A DNA stretch of 64,000 nucleotides. Source: JALYGJ01 sp963781705 (GTDB lineage: Bacteria > Chloroflexota > Limnocylindria > Limnocylindrales > CSP1-4). The stretch is from NCBI GenBank assembly GCA_963781705.1, contig CAWAGP010000010.1:1116001-1180000 (forward strand), given 5' to 3'. Of this stretch, positions 16,917 to 26,055 are shown piece after piece. The notes under the pieces are model-generated. The model saw nothing but the letters and a program-made list of their open reading frames with translations. It did not search any database and was not told the DNA's origin. Made by a program: the position numbers and the translations under genes. Position 1 is the stretch's first letter; every line of letters begins with the position of its first letter.

Positions 16917-17848
16917 CGTGCCGCGGTAGCGGCTGTCGAGAGGCGCGCCAGCAGCGCGTCGGCCGCGGCGCGCGGCACGTAGGTGGTCGCCTGCTCCTCG
17001 GCGTACGACTTGGTATCGCCGTGATAGTCGCTGCCACCGGTGGCCAGCAGTTCCAGCGACTTCGCGAGCGACTCCATCTTGGTGATCGTGTCGCCGCGGA
17101 AACGGCGGTAGTAGACCTCCACGCCGACGATGCCCCAGTCGAGCAGCACGTGCATCAACTGCGGCTGCTCGGGCGCCGCGGGATAGTGCGCCAGGACCGG
17201 AATGCCGCCGGCGGCAAGAATCGCGTCGATGGCGGCGCGCGTCCGCAGGCCCTGGCGCGGCACGTACGCCGGACCGCTGCGGTCGATCCACTTGTCGAAC
17301 GCCTCCTGGACGCTCGTCACGTAGCCGGCAGCGACCATTGCGCGTGCGATGTGCGGGCGGCCGACCGCCTCTTCGCTCTGGAGCACCGGCGCGATCTGCT
17401 CGTCGATGGGCACGCCCAGCCGCCGCAGCGCCTCGACGATCATCAACAGGCGCGCCATGCGCGCGCCGCGCTGCTCGTCGAGCTTCGCCAGGAACCCCGG
17501 ATCGTCGACGCGCATGCCGTAGCCGAGCATGTGCAGTTCGCCTTCCTCGAGCTCGACGCCGAGGTCGATCAGCGCACGGTCGGCAACACTGTTGATCTCG
17601 ACTGCGGCGATCAGCTGTGGCCCGGCAGGCAGCTCGCCCGTGGCCAACTCGGCAGCCAGGTCGCGATAACCGGCCAGCGTGTCGTGGTCGGCGACTGCCG
17701 CCACCTGGACGCCCCAGTCGGCCATCGCGCGGTAGAGGTCGCCCGGCGACAGGACGCCGTCGGAACGGTTGGTGTGCGTGTGCAGGTCGACCCGGTTGGT
17801 CGGCCAGCCCGGCTGCACGTCGGGCTCGAAGAAGCGACTTTGGGTCAT
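16913..17848 (-). CDS. PHP-domain metal-dependent phosphatase
   Basis: The 311-residue protein has the polymerase-and-histidinol-phosphatase fold. Metal ligands are visible in VDLHTHTNRSDG, ADHDTLAG, AAVEINS, IPVLAHYP and GGSDYHGD. Relatives hydrolyse 3',5'-nucleoside bisphosphates or 5'-phosphorylated RNA ends. Being placed directly after the YmdB phosphodiesterase and RNase Y, and overlapping the neighbours on both sides by 4 bp, it probably works in nucleotide or RNA-end turnover. Confidence 0.88.
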   Translation of the reverse strand: MTQSRFFEPDVQPGWPTNRVDLHTHTNRSDGVLSPGDLYRAMADWGVQVAAVADHDTLAGYRDLAAELATGELPAGPQLIAAVEINSVADRALIDLGVELEEGELHMLGYGMRVDDPGFLAKLDEQRGARMARLLMIVEALRRLGVPIDEQIAPVLQSEEAVGRPHIARAMVAAGYVTSVQEAFDKWIDRSGPAYVPRQGLRTRAAIDAILAAGGIPVLAHYPAAPEQPQLMHVLLDWGIVGVEVYYRRFRGDTITKMESLAKSLELLATGGSDYHGDTKSYAEEQATTYVPRAAADALLARLSTAATAAR

Positions 17849-18636
17849 TCGTCCACGATCCTGTTGATACGTTCGATGCTGGTCGCCGAACCGCTCGACG
17901 TGTCGATGTCGATCTGGACGGCGTTGAATACGACTGGCCCGCCGGCCACTTCGAAGCGCGTCGGCAGGGCGTTGATGAAGCGCGGCAATACCGTCGCCGG
18001 GTCGAAGCCGATCACGCTGTACACCGCGCCGGTCATGCCGATGTCGGTGAGGTACGCCGTCCGGCGCGGCAGGATGCGCTCGTCGGCCGTCGCCACGTGG
18101 GTGTGCGTGCCGCATACCGCGCTCACCCGTCCGTCGAGGTACATGCCGAAAGCGTTCTTCTCGCTGGTCAGCTCGCAATGGAAGTCGATCACCCGGGCCG
18201 GCGGCAGTTCCACGGCGCCCTCGTCGAGCAGCGCGTCGAGCATCGTGAACGGGTTCTCGATCTGCGCCATGTACGTGCGGCCCTGGGCGTTGATCACCGC
18301 CACTTCAGACCCATCGCGCGCATGGAAGATGCCCCAGCCGCGGCCGGGCACGCCGTCCTCGCCGTAGTTGAACGGTCGCAGGATGCGCTCGTCGCGATCG
18401 AGTTCGGGGTAGATCTCGCGCTTGTCCCAGATATGGTTGCCGCTGGTGATCACGTCCACGCCGGCGTTGAACAGGGCGTCGGCGGTGCCCCGCGTCAGGC
18501 CCATGCCGCCGGCCAGGTTCTCGCCGTTGGCCGTGACCAGGTCGACGTGCCGCTCGTCGCGCAGGGCGGGCAGCGTCCGCTCGAGCGCCACTCGGCCGGT
18601 CTTGCCGATCACGTCGCCGATCATCAGTACGCGCAC
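17845..18636 (-). CDS. YmdB-family metallophosphoesterase (TIGR00282)
   Basis: The 263-residue enzyme carries metal-binding motifs of the family: MIGDVIGKTGR, VTANGENLAGGMGL, SGNHIWDKREI and CGTHTHVATAD. In Bacillus and Deinococcus such proteins are phosphodiesterases acting on 2',3'-cAMP and other phosphodiesters, and in Bacillus the gene follows rny. The same order is kept here, with rny 104 bases upstream. The start MRVLMIGDVIG is standard for the family. Confidence 0.92.
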   Translation of the reverse strand: MRVLMIGDVIGKTGRVALERTLPALRDERHVDLVTANGENLAGGMGLTRGTADALFNAGVDVITSGNHIWDKREIYPELDRDERILRPFNYGEDGVPGRGWGIFHARDGSEVAVINAQGRTYMAQIENPFTMLDALLDEGAVELPPARVIDFHCELTSEKNAFGMYLDGRVSAVCGTHTHVATADERILPRRTAYLTDIGMTGAVYSVIGFDPATVLPRFINALPTRFEVAGGPVVFNAVQIDIDTSSGSATSIERINRIVDE

Positions 18637-18740
18637 CGTCCCCGGTGCCGGTTTCGCGGGCGGTCGGGCGAGCCTATCGGCCGCATCGACGCGGCCGGCC
18701 GGTGCGCGAATCGCCCCCGCGCGGACCGGGTTCGTGGCGG

Positions 18741-20279
18741 CTACTTCGCGTACTCCACCGCGCGCGTCTCGCGGATGACGGTCACCTTGATCTGACCGGG
18801 GTAGGTCATCGTCTCCTCGATCTTGCGCACGATGTCGCGGGCCAGTCGCGTCGAGGCCAGATCGTCGATCTCTTCCGGCCGGACCAGGATGCGCACCTCG
18901 CGACCGGCCTGGACGGCAAACGACTTCTCGACGCCCTCGAAGCTGTTGGCAATGACCTGCAGCTCCTCCAGGCGCTTGATGTAGGTCTCGGCCGATTCAC
19001 CGCGTGCACCCGGGCGCGAGGCGCTGATGGCATCGGCGATCTGCACGATGGGCGCCTCAAGGCACGCGTACTCGACTTCTTGATGGTGCGCGGCGATGGC
19101 GTTGACCACCTTCATCGGCAGGTTGTGGCGCTGCGCGATCTGCGCGCCCAGTTGTGCGTGTGGGCCTTCCATGTCATGGTCCACCGCCTTGCCCATGTCG
19201 TGCAGCAACCCGCCCATCTTGGCGATCTGCACGTCGGCGCCGATCTCGCCGGCCACGGCCGCCGCCAGCAATGCCGTCTCGACCGAGTGCTTGAGCACGT
19301 TCTGGCCGTAGCTGGTGCGGTATTTCAGGCGGCCGATGAGCTTGATGAGCTCGATCGGCAGGCCCGGGACGCCCACCTCGTAGGCGGCCGCTTCACCGGC
19401 CTGGCGGATGACCAGGTCGACCTCCGCCTTGGCCTTGGCGACAATGTCCTCGATGCGGCCCGGGTGGATGCGGCCATCCTGGATCAATTTCGTCAGCGCC
19501 ATCCGGGCGATCTCACGGCGGACCGGGTCGAAGCCGCTGATGAGCACCGTCTCGGGTGTGTCGTCGATGATCAGGTCGACGCCCGTCGCCTGCTCGAGGG
19601 CGCGGATGTTGCGTCCCTCGCGGCCGATGATGCGGCCCTTCATCTCGTCGCTCGGCAGTTGGACGGAAGTGACCGTCATCTCCGCGGTGTGGTCGACCAT
19701 CACCCGCTGGATCGCGGTCACGACCACGTCGCGCGCCTTGTCCTCTGCCTCTTCCTTGGCCCGTCGCTCGATTGACCGGGCCAGCCGCACGGCGTCGTGC
19801 TCGGCGTCCTCGCGCACCTCTTCGAGGAGCACCTGCTTGGCCTCGTCCTGGCTCATCTGGGAGACCTTCTCCAGCGCGCCGACTTGCTCCTGGTGGGCGC
19901 GCGCGAGCTCCTCTTTGACCTGGTCCAGCTCACGCTCGCGCGCGATCAGCTTGCGATCGCGCTCCTCGAGCATGTCTGTCCGCTGGTCCAACTGCTCGTC
20001 GCGCTGAAGTAGCCGACGCTCGAGCTGACCGAGCTCGCCGCGCCGCGAACGGGCTTCGGCCTCCGCCTCACGAGCCAGCCGGACCTGCTCCTCCTTGGCC
20101 TGCAGGATGAGGTCCTTCTGCTGCGTCCGAGCCTCGGCAATGATGCGCGCGGACTTGTCTTGGGCGGAGCGAATCGTCTGCGACGCCCAGATTGAACGAG
20201 CCACGAATCCGATAACGAGTCCGACGACGATGGCGACTATGCCAACGATCGCCAGAACGACGGGATCGCTCATATTCAA
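18741..20279 (-). CDS. rny: Ribonuclease Y
   Basis: RNase Y is the membrane-bound endonuclease that starts mRNA decay. The 512-residue protein has a single N-terminal transmembrane helix (about residues 6-30), a long charged coiled coil (35-185) and a KH domain with GRIIGREGRNIRALE. The HD domain has its metal pair in GLLHDMGKAVDHD. The C-terminal region ends IKVTVIRETRAVEYAK. Length and order are typical. The 171 bases before it hold overlapping inverted repeats and a possible 24-residue ORF. Confidence 0.96.
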   Translation of the reverse strand: MNMSDPVVLAIVGIVAIVVGLVIGFVARSIWASQTIRSAQDKSARIIAEARTQQKDLILQAKEEQVRLAREAEAEARSRRGELGQLERRLLQRDEQLDQRTDMLEERDRKLIARERELDQVKEELARAHQEQVGALEKVSQMSQDEAKQVLLEEVREDAEHDAVRLARSIERRAKEEAEDKARDVVVTAIQRVMVDHTAEMTVTSVQLPSDEMKGRIIGREGRNIRALEQATGVDLIIDDTPETVLISGFDPVRREIARMALTKLIQDGRIHPGRIEDIVAKAKAEVDLVIRQAGEAAAYEVGVPGLPIELIKLIGRLKYRTSYGQNVLKHSVETALLAAAVAGEIGADVQIAKMGGLLHDMGKAVDHDMEGPHAQLGAQIAQRHNLPMKVVNAIAAHHQEVEYACLEAPIVQIADAISASRPGARGESAETYIKRLEELQVIANSFEGVEKSFAVQAGREVRILVRPEEIDDLASTRLARDIVRKIEETMTYPGQIKVTVIRETRAVEYAK

Positions 20280-20337
20280 CTGCCTCCCATCCAGCCCCTA
20301 ACTGGAAGGATGTGTGCAGGTTTGCAGGGCCGCTGGG

Positions 20338-20364
20338 CCCAACCGTCTCGTTGGGCTACGAGAC
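20338..20364 (-). promoter_or_regulatory. Overlapping inverted repeats in the rny leader
   Basis: Two hairpins share bases and cannot form together. GTCTCGT (20345-20351) pairs with ACGAGAC (20358-20364), while CCCAAC (20338-20343) pairs with GTTGGG (20350-20355). They lie between the end of a possible 24-codon ORF and the rny start. Such alternatives are typical of leader-peptide control, but no T-run is present, so this is only a candidate. Confidence 0.3.
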
Positions 20365-20430
20365 AACCTCTCCCGTGTGCCGCCCCCGGCCGCAGGTCGG
20401 GCAGCCCGGCCGTTGGTGCGGTTGCGGCAT
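20356..20430 (-). CDS. Possible 24-residue leader peptide upstream of rny
   Basis: ATG at 20430 opens a 24-codon frame ending in TAG at 20356-20358; the product contains GCPTCGRGRH, a short CxxC segment. The ribosome site (AGAGA) is weak. It starts 20 bases after the VanZ stop and finishes inside the overlapping hairpins before rny. It could be a regulatory uORF or chance; codon pattern alone cannot decide. Confidence 0.25.
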   Translation of the reverse strand: MPQPHQRPGCPTCGRGRHTGEVVS

Positions 20431-20450
20431 CTTTTTCTCTGCGCCGAAGC

Positions 20451-20924
20451 CTACGCCGGTTTGGAAATCTTGGCCAAACCGCCGCGCCACAGCAGTCGGA
20501 ACGCGAGGTAGCCCAGTACGGCGCCGGTCACGTTGACGATCACGTCGTCAATATCTGCCGAGCGGTACGTGTAGCCGACGGCGCGCGAGACGGCCAGCTG
20601 GCCGAGCTCGATTGCAGCTGACAGGACGAACGCCGAAGCGATCACGAGCAGTAGCGAGCGCCGGCGGGCGAGCAGCGGCACGAGTGCACCGACCGGCAGG
20701 AAGGCAGCGAGATTGCCAAGCAACAGCGCGAACGGGTACGAGCCAAGTCCGCGACTGAGTTCGTAGCGGATCGTGTGGAATGGAACGAGATTCACATCCA
20801 CAGCGTGGCGCGTGGTCAGCGGCAGGAAGGTCAGTGTCAGCAATGCGGCCAGGTAGGCAATCGCCACGAGCACGACGATGGCGCGGTTGCCGTGTCGTCT
20901 CCCGCGCGGCGCGCCCGCCGCCAA
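20451..20924 (-). CDS. VanZ-like membrane protein
   Basis: The protein has four to five hydrophobic segments and the VanZ pattern: FLPLTTRHAVDVNLVPFHTIR, FALLLGNLAAFLPVGALVPLL and the C-terminal RSADIDDVIVNVTGAVLGYL. The TTG at 20924 is preferred because GGAGA precedes it by about six bases, giving 157 residues and starting just after recX ends. VanZ proteins confer low teicoplanin resistance in some species; the normal role is unknown. Confidence 0.82.
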   Translation of the reverse strand: MAAGAPRGRRHGNRAIVVLVAIAYLAALLTLTFLPLTTRHAVDVNLVPFHTIRYELSRGLGSYPFALLLGNLAAFLPVGALVPLLARRRSLLLVIASAFVLSAAIELGQLAVSRAVGYTYRSADIDDVIVNVTGAVLGYLAFRLLWRGGLAKISKPA

Positions 20925-20946
20925 CCGCGTTCTCCACGCCGGCAGC

Positions 20947-21510
20947 CTAGCCGTGCTTCCTGTGAGAGTCAGCAGCGCCGGCTGTGAACGCAGCGGCCAC
21001 TTCGCGGCAGACATCAGGGTCGAAGCCGTTCCGCGCCAGGAGCGCGTAGGCCCGCTGCCGACGCCGGCGGTCGTCGGGCTCACGCTCAAGTGCCGCCCGG
21101 CGCCGATCGAGTAACGCCAGCGCGGCCGCGCGATCAGGTTCGTCACCCGCCTCGCTGCGCTCGGCGAGCACCTCGTCCACCACCGAGCGGGCGACGCCCT
21201 TGAGTGCAAGCTCGCGGCGCAGCGTGAACTCGCCGCGCGGCCGCGCACGGTCGCGGCTCTCTACCCACAGCCGGGCGAACTCGGCGTCGTCAAGGTAGTT
21301 CAGCTCGGTCAGCTGTCCGAGCACCTGCTCGACCAGCGCCGGCGGATAGCCAAGCTTCCCGAGCCGCTTGCGCGTCTCGTCGATTGATCGCGGGCGCACG
21401 GCGAGAAACGCGGCCGCTGCCTCCATTACCGGTCCCATGTCGGTCAACACCGCACGCTCCTCGCGGCGTTTGGCCACCAATTCAGGCGAGCTACGTCGTC
21501 GGCACGTCAC
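20947..21510 (-). CDS. recX: Regulatory protein RecX
   Basis: RecX binds in the groove of the RecA filament and limits its activity. The 187-residue protein shows the three tandem three-helix repeats, with RSIDETRKRLGKLGYPPALVEQ-type first repeat (split: RSIDETRKRLGKLGYPP) and LNYLDDAEFARLWVESR in the second. It lies 47 bases after recA on the same strand, the usual arrangement, so the two are probably cotranscribed. Confidence 0.9.
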   Translation of the reverse strand: MTCRRRSSPELVAKRREERAVLTDMGPVMEAAAAFLAVRPRSIDETRKRLGKLGYPPALVEQVLGQLTELNYLDDAEFARLWVESRDRARPRGEFTLRRELALKGVARSVVDEVLAERSEAGDEPDRAAALALLDRRRAALEREPDDRRRRQRAYALLARNGFDPDVCREVAAAFTAGAADSHRKHG

Positions 21511-21557
21511 GTCCGCTCCGCGACCTCAGCCAATGCGGCCTGAAATGGGCCGGACGT

Positions 21558-22646
21558 CTATTCGGCTTCGGAGATGCCCTCCACCGGAACGTGGGCATCC
21601 GCGACCTTCGCCCTGATCTCCGTCTCCAGGCGCTCGGCCACGTCCGCGTTGGCCTTCAGGAACTCCTTTGCCTGCTCGCGGCCCTGGCCGAGGCGCAGGT
21701 CGCCGTAGTTGAACCAAGCGCCCGTCTTGGACACCGCATCCAGCGCCACGCCGACATCCAGCAGGCCGCCCTCGCGGCTGATGCCCTCGCCGTACATGAC
21801 ATCGAACTCGGCCACCCGGAACGGCGCGGCGACCTTGTTCTTGACCACCTTCACGCGCACCCGGTTGCCGATCGAATCCGTACCGCTCTTGATCGTCTCG
21901 ATGCGCCGAATGTCGAGCCGCACGCTGGCATAGAACTTGAGCGCGCGACCACCCGGCGTGGTCTCCGGGTTGCCGAACATCACGCCGATCTTCTCGCGCA
22001 ATTGGTTGGTGAAGACCAGCGCGGTGTTCGAGCGGCTGACGGCGCCGGTCAGTTTGCGCAGCGCCTGGCTCATCAGGCGGGCCTGGATGCCGACGAACGA
22101 GTCGCCCATCTCGCCCTCGATCTCCGCGCGCGGCACGAGCGCCGCGACCGAGTCGACCACCACGCAGTCGACTCCGCCCGATCGAATCAGCGTCTCGGTA
22201 ATCTCGAGCGCCTGCTCGCCGGTGTCCGGCTGGCTGACCAGCAACTCATCGACGTTCACGCCACACGACCGCGCATAGTGCGGGTCGAGCGCGTGTTCGA
22301 CGTCGATGAAGGCGACCACGCCGCCCCGCTTCTGCGCCTCCGCCAGGATGTGCTGGCAAAGCGTCGTCTTGCCCGACGACTCAGGTCCGAAGATCTCCGT
22401 CATCCGGCCGCGCGGCACGCCGCCCACGCCGAGCGCCAGGTCGAGCGCGATCGAGCCGGTGGGAATGAAGTCGACGGCCTGCTTCTCCGCCGTTCCGAGC
22501 TTCATGATCGACCCGCGGCCGAACTGCTTCTCGATCGCCAGGATTGCAGCATCCACCGCGCGCGAACGCTCGCTGCTCTGCTTTTCCGTGCGCTCCACGC
22601 CGTTGCCCTCTGGCGCGATCACCTTGATGGTCCCCGTCATGGTCAT
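21558..22646 (-). CDS. recA: Recombinase RecA
   Basis: RecA forms filaments on single-stranded DNA for homologous recombination and SOS induction. The 362-residue protein has Walker A GPESSGKTT (residues 87-95), the segment VDSVAALVPRAEIEGEMGD and the DNA loop region NQLREKIGVMFGNPETTPGG. A normal acidic C-terminal domain follows. I could not find a convincing LexA box in the short gap upstream. Confidence 0.98.
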   Translation of the reverse strand: MTMTGTIKVIAPEGNGVERTEKQSSERSRAVDAAILAIEKQFGRGSIMKLGTAEKQAVDFIPTGSIALDLALGVGGVPRGRMTEIFGPESSGKTTLCQHILAEAQKRGGVVAFIDVEHALDPHYARSCGVNVDELLVSQPDTGEQALEITETLIRSGGVDCVVVDSVAALVPRAEIEGEMGDSFVGIQARLMSQALRKLTGAVSRSNTALVFTNQLREKIGVMFGNPETTPGGRALKFYASVRLDIRRIETIKSGTDSIGNRVRVKVVKNKVAAPFRVAEFDVMYGEGISREGGLLDVGVALDAVSKTGAWFNYGDLRLGQGREQAKEFLKANADVAERLETEIRAKVADAHVPVEGISEAE

Positions 22647-22686
22647 GCCTGGTATCCCTCCTGGCTCCGACCGGGGACCTCGAGGA

Positions 22687-22854
22687 CTACTCCTCGCCTT
22701 CCTCCGGCTCTGGTTCCCAGCGCGGTTTGCGCTTGGGCTTGATTACTTCCACCGATGGTGGCGGCGACTGAAGAAGCGACTCCAGGTGCAGCTTGGTTTC
22801 CTTGCCCTTTGCCTTCTTCTTCGCCTCGCGATGTGGGCGATCCTTGGATGCCAT
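22687..22854 (-). CDS. 55-residue basic/acidic small protein between tgt and recA
   Basis: ATG at 22854 is preceded by GGAGG (22863-22867) at good spacing. The product starts MASKDRPHREAKKKAKGKE, has a central LHLESLLQSPPP and a Lys/Arg-rich stretch, and ends in an acidic EPEPEEGEE tail. It is on the same strand as recA, 40 bases before it. I do not know the family. The strong ribosome site and biased charge layout argue for a real gene; the function is open. Confidence 0.65.
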   Translation of the reverse strand: MASKDRPHREAKKKAKGKETKLHLESLLQSPPPSVEVIKPKRKPRWEPEPEEGEE

Positions 22855-22938
22855 TTCGTCCGCCTCCGCGGTGCATCTGGCAGCCTAGCGAGCGTCGCTT
22901 GACTCCCAGTTCACTCCAACTTTGCGCCAGCTTACGTG

Positions 22939-24103
22939 TCACGCCGGTACGCCCTGTGTGACGCTCGGCGTGCGCCGTTCGGCCAGCTCGCGCACAAGTC
23001 TAGGGAAGTTTCCCTGCGCCAGCGCCGTGCGGATGCGCGCCATGAAGTCGATCAGGAAGGTCAGGTTGTGGCACGTCGCGAGGCGATAGAAGAGCAGCTC
23101 GTCGGCGCGCAACAGGTGGGCCAGGTACGCGCGCGAGAACGAGCGGCAGGCACGGCAGCGGCAGCCTTCCTCGACCGGCGCAGGGTCGTCAAGGAACCGC
23201 GCGTTCCTCAGGTTCAGGCGGCCTTCCGGGCCGGACACCCACAACGTGCCGTTGCGTGCGATGCGCGCCGGCAGGACGGAGTCGAACATGTCCACGCCGG
23301 CATCGACCGCGTCGAGCAGGTCGGCCGGTGAGCCCAGGCCCATCAGGTAGCGCGGCCGCGGATCGTCAGCGAGCAGTGGCACCACCACGTCGAGCACGGC
23401 TCGTCGCTGCGCCGCGCTTTCGTCACCGGCCAGGCCGCCGATGCACAACCCATCGAAAGGCATCGCGCCGATCGCCCGGGTCGAGAGCAGCGCGCAGATC
23501 CGGCTCGAGCCCGCCCTGGATTATGCCGAACAATGCCTGGTCCGACCGGCGATGGGCGGTCAGGCAGCGCTCCGCCCAGGCGTGCGTACGATCGACCGCC
23601 TCGGTGACCGTCGCTCGAGTCGAGGAATGTGGCGGCACGGGCTGGTCGAGGCATACCGCAACGTCCGAGCCAAGTGCCTCCTGGACCTCGATCGACAGCT
23701 CCGGCGTGAAGCGATGGAGCGAGCCGTCCAGGTGCGAGCGAAAGGTGACGCCATCGTCGTCGACCGCGCGGAACTCGCCCAGGCTGACGACCTGGTAGCC
23801 ACCCGAGTCGGTCAGGATCGAGCGATCCCAGGCCATGAACCGATGCAGGCCGCCCAGCCGCGCTATCCGTTCGTGCCCCGGACGCAGGTACAGGTGGTAG
23901 GTGTTGGCCAGGATGATCTGGGCGCCGACCTCGCGCAGGTCGTCGGGGTCAAGCGCTTTGACCGTCGCGTTGGTGCCGACGGGCATGAACACCGGCGTAT
24001 CGAGGCTGCCGTGGGGCGTGGTCAGCCGTCCAAGCCGGGCGCGGGTCGATCCGTCGCGCGGCGCCGGCGTCCGGAGCTCGAAGCTGAGCGGTTGGTCGGT
24101 CAA
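22939..24103 (-). CDS. tgt: tRNA-guanine transglycosylase, one frameshift
   Basis: Tgt exchanges G34 for a queuosine precursor in tRNAs for Asp, Asn, His and Tyr. The 5' part holds the first catalytic Asp in LTDSGGYQVVSLGE and the FGIIQGGLEPDLR motif. The 3' part has GLCIGGLAGDE, the second catalytic Asp in DMFDSVLPAR, and the zinc site CRCRACRSF plus TCHN. The two parts are in different frames, with one extra base near 23465-23500. Restored length is about 387, normal for the family. The TTG start at 24103 overlaps the ABC gene stop as TTGA. The indel is probably an error. Confidence 0.9.
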
Positions 24104-26055
24104 ACGATCTCCTGGCGCCGGAAGGCGAGGATCGAAGCCACGATCGCAACGACGAGGTAGATGAGCACGGCGGTGAACGCCTCGGCGAGTGGCACCGGAC
24201 GCAGGAAGAAGCCTTCGAGGCCGCCGCTGCTGATGCCGGTCGAGCCACCCGGGGCGGCGCTGGTCACGTAGCCGCCAATGCTTATGGGCAGGTACTGGAA
24301 CCATTCCGGACCGATCTGGGGAAGTCCGCCGGACACGTCGCCACCGCGGAAGGTGGTCGCGAGTGTCAACAGCGTCAGCACGGTGGTGACGATCTTTTCG
24401 CCGACGTACAGCACCACGCCGACCACCGCGCCGGCCAGTTGGCTGCGCATCACGACCGCGACGGCGAAGCCGACCGATGCCTGCTCGAGCAGCACCGGGT
24501 AGCCCAGCGCCAGGTTGTCGAACAGGTCCTGCAGCCCGCGGCCGCGCAACGGGCTGGCCACGGCAACACCACTGGTGCCGGCAATGACGTACGTCATCAG
24601 CATGCAGAACGCGAACAGCAGGAGCATCGCGGCGGCGATGATGATCGCCAGCGCGCCGGCCTTGCCGAGCAGGTAGTTGGTCCTGCTCTCGCCGCGCGCC
24701 ACGACGTTGCGCACGACTCCCCAATTCCAGTCGGCGCCGGCAAAGGCAGCGGCGTAGATGATCGCCAGCAGGCCGCCCAGTCCGAACACGAATTGGTCGG
24801 CGAGGGCGTACGCCCCGGGAAACTCGACCAGCCCGCTGAAGCCGCCGATCTGGCCGCCGATCAGCAGGTACACGGCTGCGGTGATGACGACCGCCACGAC
24901 CAGCACGATGTACGTCGCCGATCTGCGGCGTGCCTTGAGCAGCTCGGCCCGGATGAGCCTCATCAGGCTCCCGCCGGTGGCGGCGGTGGCGCCTGGGGCG
25001 ACAAGTGGCGCCTGGGGCGGCGACGGTGGGTCGACGACGGCGCCGCCACTCGTCAACTGCAGGAACAGTGTCTCCAGGTCGCTGCCCGGCTCAAGCCCGG
25101 ACGGATACAGGCCGGCATCTGCCAGCGCGTGGCTCACTTCGCTGGCGCGTCCTGGCGCGATGTTGACCGTGAACCAGCCGGCCTCATCCCCCGAATCGAT
25201 GCCATACAGCGGCCGGTCCGGCGCCAGGCGGGTCAGCACTTCGGCCGCGCTCGGCATCTCCGCCGGCGTGACGCGAACGCGCACACGCCCGGAGTCCTCG
25301 AGCAATGTGTCGAGTGGGCCTTCCCTGATCAGCCGGCCGCGGTCGATGATGCCGACGACATCCGCCAACTGCTGGATCTCGTGCAGCAGGTGGCTCGAGA
25401 GGACCACCGTCTTGCCGAGCTGCTCGGTGAAGTAACGCAGCGTCTCGCGCATTGCCACCATGCCGCCCGGGTCGAGGCCGTTGGCCGGTTCGTCGAGCAG
25501 CAGCAGGTCGGGATCGGAGAGCATCGCCGCGGCGATGCCCAGGCGTTGCTTCATGCCCATCGAGTAGGTCTGCACCGGGTCACGCGCCCGGCCCGACATG
25601 CCCACGTAGTCGAGCACCTGCTCGATCCGGCCGGGCGCGGTGGCGGGCCCCGTCGCTCCCAGCACGACCAGGTTCTCGCGGCCGGACAGGTAGGGGTAGA
25701 ACGACGGCGTTTCGATCAACGAACCGACGCGGAACAGACGCTTGCGATCGTGCCAGCTGTAGGGCTGCCCGAACAGCCAGATCGAGCCCGCATTCGGTCG
25801 AATGAGCCCCGTCAGCAGCCGCAGCGCGGTCGTCTTGCCCGAACCGTTGGGCCCCAGGAAGCCATAGACCTGACCGCGCGGCACCGACATATCGAGGCCC
25901 ATCAGCGCGCGGTGGCGGCCGTAGCTCTTGACCAGGCCGCGCGTCGCGACCGCCAATTCGCCCGGCGCCGCAGCAGAGAACGACGGCACTCCCGCGGACG
26001 GCGGCGGCGGCGCGAGCTGGTGGGCCGCCTGCGGCACGGGTGGTGGGCCGCTCAC
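24100..26055 (-). CDS. ABC transporter with ATPase and permease fused in one chain
   Basis: Residues 35-330 are an ABC ATPase: Walker A GPNGSGKTT (68-76), signature YSMGMKQRLG, Walker B LLLLDEPANGLDP. From about residue 385 (MRLIRAELLKARRRS) a permease of the ABC-2 type follows, with about six transmembrane helices. The linker is Pro/Ala-rich. Most relatives encode the two halves as separate genes, so this is a fusion; a second start at that Met is possible. GTG 26055 overlaps the ruvB stop (GTGA). The substrate is unknown, with drug or lipid export typical. Confidence 0.88.
   Translation of the reverse strand: MSGPPPVPQAAHQLAPPPPSAGVPSFSAAAPGELAVATRGLVKSYGRHRALMGLDMSVPRGQVYGFLGPNGSGKTTALRLLTGLIRPNAGSIWLFGQPYSWHDRKRLFRVGSLIETPSFYPYLSGRENLVVLGATGPATAPGRIEQVLDYVGMSGRARDPVQTYSMGMKQRLGIAAAMLSDPDLLLLDEPANGLDPGGMVAMRETLRYFTEQLGKTVVLSSHLLHEIQQLADVVGIIDRGRLIREGPLDTLLEDSGRVRVRVTPAEMPSAAEVLTRLAPDRPLYGIDSGDEAGWFTVNIAPGRASEVSHALADAGLYPSGLEPGSDLETLFLQLTSGGAVVDPPSPPQAPLVAPGATAATGGSLMRLIRAELLKARRRSATYIVLVVAVVITAAVYLLIGGQIGGFSGLVEFPGAYALADQFVFGLGGLLAIIYAAAFAGADWNWGVVRNVVARGESRTNYLLGKAGALAIIIAAAMLLLFAFCMLMTYVIAGTSGVAVASPLRGRGLQDLFDNLALGYPVLLEQASVGFAVAVVMRSQLAGAVVGVVLYVGEKIVTTVLTLLTLATTFRGGDVSGGLPQIGPEWFQYLPISIGGYVTSAAPGGSTGISSGGLEGFFLRPVPLAEAFTAVLIYLVVAIVASILAFRRQEIV

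Noticed and set aside
22647..22938. LexA/SOS box upstream of recA
   Set aside because: No palindrome resembling known Gram-positive or actinobacterial SOS boxes could be found by eye.
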